Shown here: piece after piece, positions 5,171-6,824 of the stretch
How the letters are laid out: every line of letters starts with the position of its first letter
How positions within the stretch are numbered: position 1 is the stretch's first letter
Assembly (NCBI GenBank): GCA_017995875.1
Contig: JAGOIB010000111.1
Coordinates: forward strand, 1-6,824
Length of the DNA: 6,824 nt
Reading direction: 5' to 3'
Origin: Saprospiraceae bacterium
GTDB taxonomy: Bacteria > Bacteroidota > Bacteroidia > Chitinophagales > Saprospiraceae
Translations under genes and position numbers: made by a program
Notes under the pieces: generated by a model
The model's database searches: none
What the model was told of the DNA's origin: nothing
Seen by the model: the letters and a program-made list of their open reading frames with translations, nothing else

Positions 5171-5242
5171 AGGTTATATGCTCATGAATGATGACTAACA
5201 TCTAAAAATTTTGATTTCACACAGTTCTGATCTTGAAAAATT

Positions 5243-6043
5243 CTATTGTTGGCAACAAGGCTGCAACGCAAACAATTCTGCTACTTCTTCAGATGTAATT
5301 TCCCGGTTATAAATCAGGATATCATCAAGTTTACCAGTAAACTTATACCCCAATACTAAATCACCAACATCTTCTGCCAGGTGAAGATCTGTGCAGGCAC
5401 CAGGCCCTGAAGTGGAATCCTGCAGAATTCCATCTTTATAAATTTTATAATGATCCTCATTATAAACAGCCACTACGTGATGCCACAAGCCCGTCAGATA
5501 AAAGAACAACTGTTGACATTCAGCAGGAGGAGGAGGTAATGCGATGTCCTCCCAAACGCTATTATTATGACCAAAAACAACCCGTCTGCAATCATACAGC
5601 CCTACGGACCATTCGCCAATCCGGTCAGGGCATTGAACATCCTGAGTCCTGTTGCGGGTCATGAGCACCTCCATCTGACCTCCATTGAGAAAGGAATCCT
5701 GGGGCTGATACCACATGGAAATTGAAAATTGCTTTAACCCATTCAAAAATGAAGTGTTGGACGTAGCCAAATAAGACAATTGAGGATTCTTGCTAAACGA
5801 GTATGCGCAATTTACATTTCCATTACGATCAGATGTCGGAAATGCACCACTATAGCCTCTTAAATCGGCATTAATTGATGTCCCATTTTCAAGACTCCCG
5901 TTACTAAAATCATAAGATGCAATAACACCTTCCTCCAGATTTGGCGGATAACATTCGCTTTCAAAGGAAATAGGCAAGTCTTCATCCTTACAAGAAAAAA
6001 ATACAAGAACGACTGCCGAAAAAATGAATGTACCTTTTTTCAT
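5243..6043 (-). CDS. LamG/concanavalin-like lipoprotein, probably surface-exposed
   Basis: This 266-residue protein starts with a lipoprotein signal peptide: basic MKK, a hydrophobic core, then FFS|C18. The residues after the Cys are KDED, matching the lipoprotein-export signal of Bacteroidota (Lys plus acidic residues just after the Cys), which predicts transport to the outer face of the outer membrane. A LamG/concanavalin-like jelly roll (PF13385-type) fills residues 37-260. It opens with GVIASYDFSNGSLENGT, then GNVNCAYSF (75-83), FSISMWYQP (106-114), LWHHVVAVYN (186-195), IYKDGIL (201-207) and GKLDDILIYNREIT (237-250), the usual final strands. Nine cysteines including the lipid Cys (18, 31, 79, 138, 152, 176, 217, 263, 264) leave eight that could form disulfides, and P170-P173 is a Pro loop. 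No catalytic domain is fused, so carbohydrate or protein binding is inferred. Ligand unknown. Confidence 0.85.
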   Translation of the reverse strand: MKKGTFIFSAVVLVFFSCKDEDLPISFESECYPPNLEEGVIASYDFSNGSLENGTSINADLRGYSGAFPTSDRNGNVNCAYSFSKNPQLSYLATSNTSFLNGLKQFSISMWYQPQDSFLNGGQMEVLMTRNRTQDVQCPDRIGEWSVGLYDCRRVVFGHNNSVWEDIALPPPPAECQQLFFYLTGLWHHVVAVYNEDHYKIYKDGILQDSTSGPGACTDLHLAEDVGDLVLGYKFTGKLDDILIYNREITSEEVAELFALQPCCQQ

Positions 6044-6093
6044 ACAAAAAGATTTTAGGTAACGAAAACCGCGCTTCTTTTGAAGTATATCTT

Positions 6094-6127
6094 TAAAACT
6101 ATGACATAAAACAGTTAGAAAACCAAA
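6094..6127 (-). promoter_or_regulatory. Weak candidate promoter for the LamG lipoprotein
   Basis: On the minus strand TAGTTTTA (6094-6101) matches TAnnTTTG with one mismatch, and a TTTG (6124-6127) lies 22 nt upstream. The box is about 50 nt before the ATG at 6043. The whole 127-bp spacer is A+T-rich, so chance matches are likely. No terminator hairpin for murB is seen in it. Confidence 0.25.
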
Positions 6128-6170
6128 AATTCAAACAATTAACTAAACTTTAAATCGAAGATTGCCAGTG

Positions 6171-6824
6171 TTACGTTTTCCATAAATTAACTTCCGGATG
6201 AATTTCTATTCCAAACTTTTCTTTCACACTTTCGATAATCTCGGTTGCGAGCTCCATGATTTCCTCTCCCTGAGCTCCACCAAAATTCACTAAGACAAGT
6301 GCTTGCTTGTTATAGCAGCCAGCATTTCCCTTGCGGAATCCTTTCCACCCTGCTTGTTCAATCAACCAGCCGGCAGGTACTTTCATTTCATTTGGTCCCG
6401 CAGGAAAGCCGGGAACATTGGGATAAGCTGTTTTGATTTTTTCATATTGTTCTTTAGGAATCAACGGATTTTTGAAAAAACTTCCCGCATTCCCAATCAC
6501 CTTCGGATCCGGCAATTTACTTTGACGTATATCAATCACTGCCTTACTTACATCATGGATCGTCGGTTGATGTATTCCTCTTTCATTGAGTACATCCTGG
6601 ATAGCACCATAAGACGTATTCAAATGATGATCGTAGGATAGCTTCAACACAACTCCAACTATTACATATTTGTCTTTGACTTCTTTTTTAAAAATACTGT
6701 CCCTGTATCCGAAACGGCATTCCTCTTTTGTAAACACTTTGGTTATGCCTGTACCAATCTCTATAGCTTCGAGTGAATGAAATACAGATTCAAGTTCTAC
6801 GCCATACGCACCGATATTTTGCAT
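6171..6824 (-). CDS. murB: UDP-N-acetylenolpyruvoylglucosamine reductase (type I), N-terminus beyond the right edge
   Basis: MurB uses NADPH and FAD to reduce UDP-GlcNAc-enolpyruvate to UDP-MurNAc in cytoplasmic peptidoglycan synthesis. The 217 visible residues match the type I (E. coli-like) enzyme throughout: QNIGAYGVE (2-10), CRFGYRDSIFK (36-46), LPDPKVIGNAGSFFKNP (104-120), AGWLIEQAGWKG (151-162), QALVLVN (174-180) and HPEV (209-212). By analogy with E. coli, R41 is the substrate/catalytic Arg, S115 the proton-donating Ser and E211 the catalytic Glu, so all three are present. The Tyr-loop and YRDS region of type I enzymes is intact. The first residue in view is an internal Met (normally PMQNIGAYG or PVQNIGAYG), so roughly 115-125 residues with most of the FAD-binding domain lie outside the window. 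The gene ends in TAA at 6171-6173. Confidence 0.96.
   Translation of the reverse strand: MQNIGAYGVELESVFHSLEAIEIGTGITKVFTKEECRFGYRDSIFKKEVKDKYVIVGVVLKLSYDHHLNTSYGAIQDVLNERGIHQPTIHDVSKAVIDIRQSKLPDPKVIGNAGSFFKNPLIPKEQYEKIKTAYPNVPGFPAGPNEMKVPAGWLIEQAGWKGFRKGNAGCYNKQALVLVNFGGAQGEEIMELATEIIESVKEKFGIEIHPEVNLWKT

Noticed and set aside
3887..5242. Insertion sequence or other mobile element in the repeat-rich spacers
   Set aside because: No transposase fragment, terminal inverted repeats of useful length or target-site duplication could be seen.
6303..6641. 112-aa plus-strand frame
   Set aside because: It is antisense to murB, whose catalytic motifs are all in the minus frame.
6822..6824. ATG at the right edge as the murB start
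   Set aside because: The Met is the internal residue before QNIGAYG in type I MurB; the N-terminal FAD-binding half is outside the window.
1..6824. tRNA, rRNA or known riboswitch
   Set aside because: No cloverleaf-like arms with a T-loop motif and no familiar conserved RNA core was found on reading either strand.

Overview
This looks like an ordinary chromosomal stretch from a member of the Bacteroidota, perhaps Cytophagales; the phylum is well supported and the order is a guess. The evidence is an outer-membrane receptor of the carboxypeptidase-regulatory/plug/PF14905-barrel type, signal peptides that end in Ala followed directly by Gln (VHA|QG and INA|QS, the Bacteroidetes 'Q-rule'), a lipoprotein with a CKDED surface-export-like N-terminus, and promoter-like TAnnTTTG boxes in place of sigma70 sites. 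All credible genes lie on the minus strand, so transcription runs right to left.

Right to left the layout is as follows. (1) The C-terminal two thirds of type I MurB, a cell-wall enzyme, cut by the right edge (6171-6824). (2) A LamG-domain lipoprotein, probably surface-exposed (5243-6043). (3) A 212-bp spacer with a heptanucleotide array, a perfect 20-bp palindrome and a second small inverted repeat. (4) An AHSA1/SRPBCC-fold protein (4632-5030). (5) A 51-aa single-pass membrane protein (4394-4549) with a TAnnTTTG box just before its start. (6) A 507-bp gene-free stretch (3887-4393) packed with 7-bp-period arrays and small hairpins. (7) A possible operon: the receptor (1430-3886), an atypical SDR starting 5 bp after its stop (759-1424), and, 69 bp on, an outer-membrane beta-barrel protein cut by the left edge (1-689). 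The barrel gene is open to the window edge, so it has no stop codon in view.

How the genes work together: receptor and SDR are probably co-transcribed and perhaps translationally coupled, and the barrel protein may join them. That would put two outer-membrane proteins and a cytoplasmic oxidoreductase under shared control. No substrate can be read from the sequence. The lipoprotein, AHSA1 protein, small membrane protein and MurB show no clear link to each other.

I see no defence system, integrase, transposase, CRISPR array, tRNA or rRNA. The least explained material is intergenic: several heptad arrays, mostly of an A-B-A-B design, each followed within 5-7 nt by a short hairpin, and two copies of a hairpin whose stems differ by compensating changes. 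A T10 tract in the receptor's signal-peptide codons is a candidate slippage (phase-variation) site. These are leads, not an established new system.
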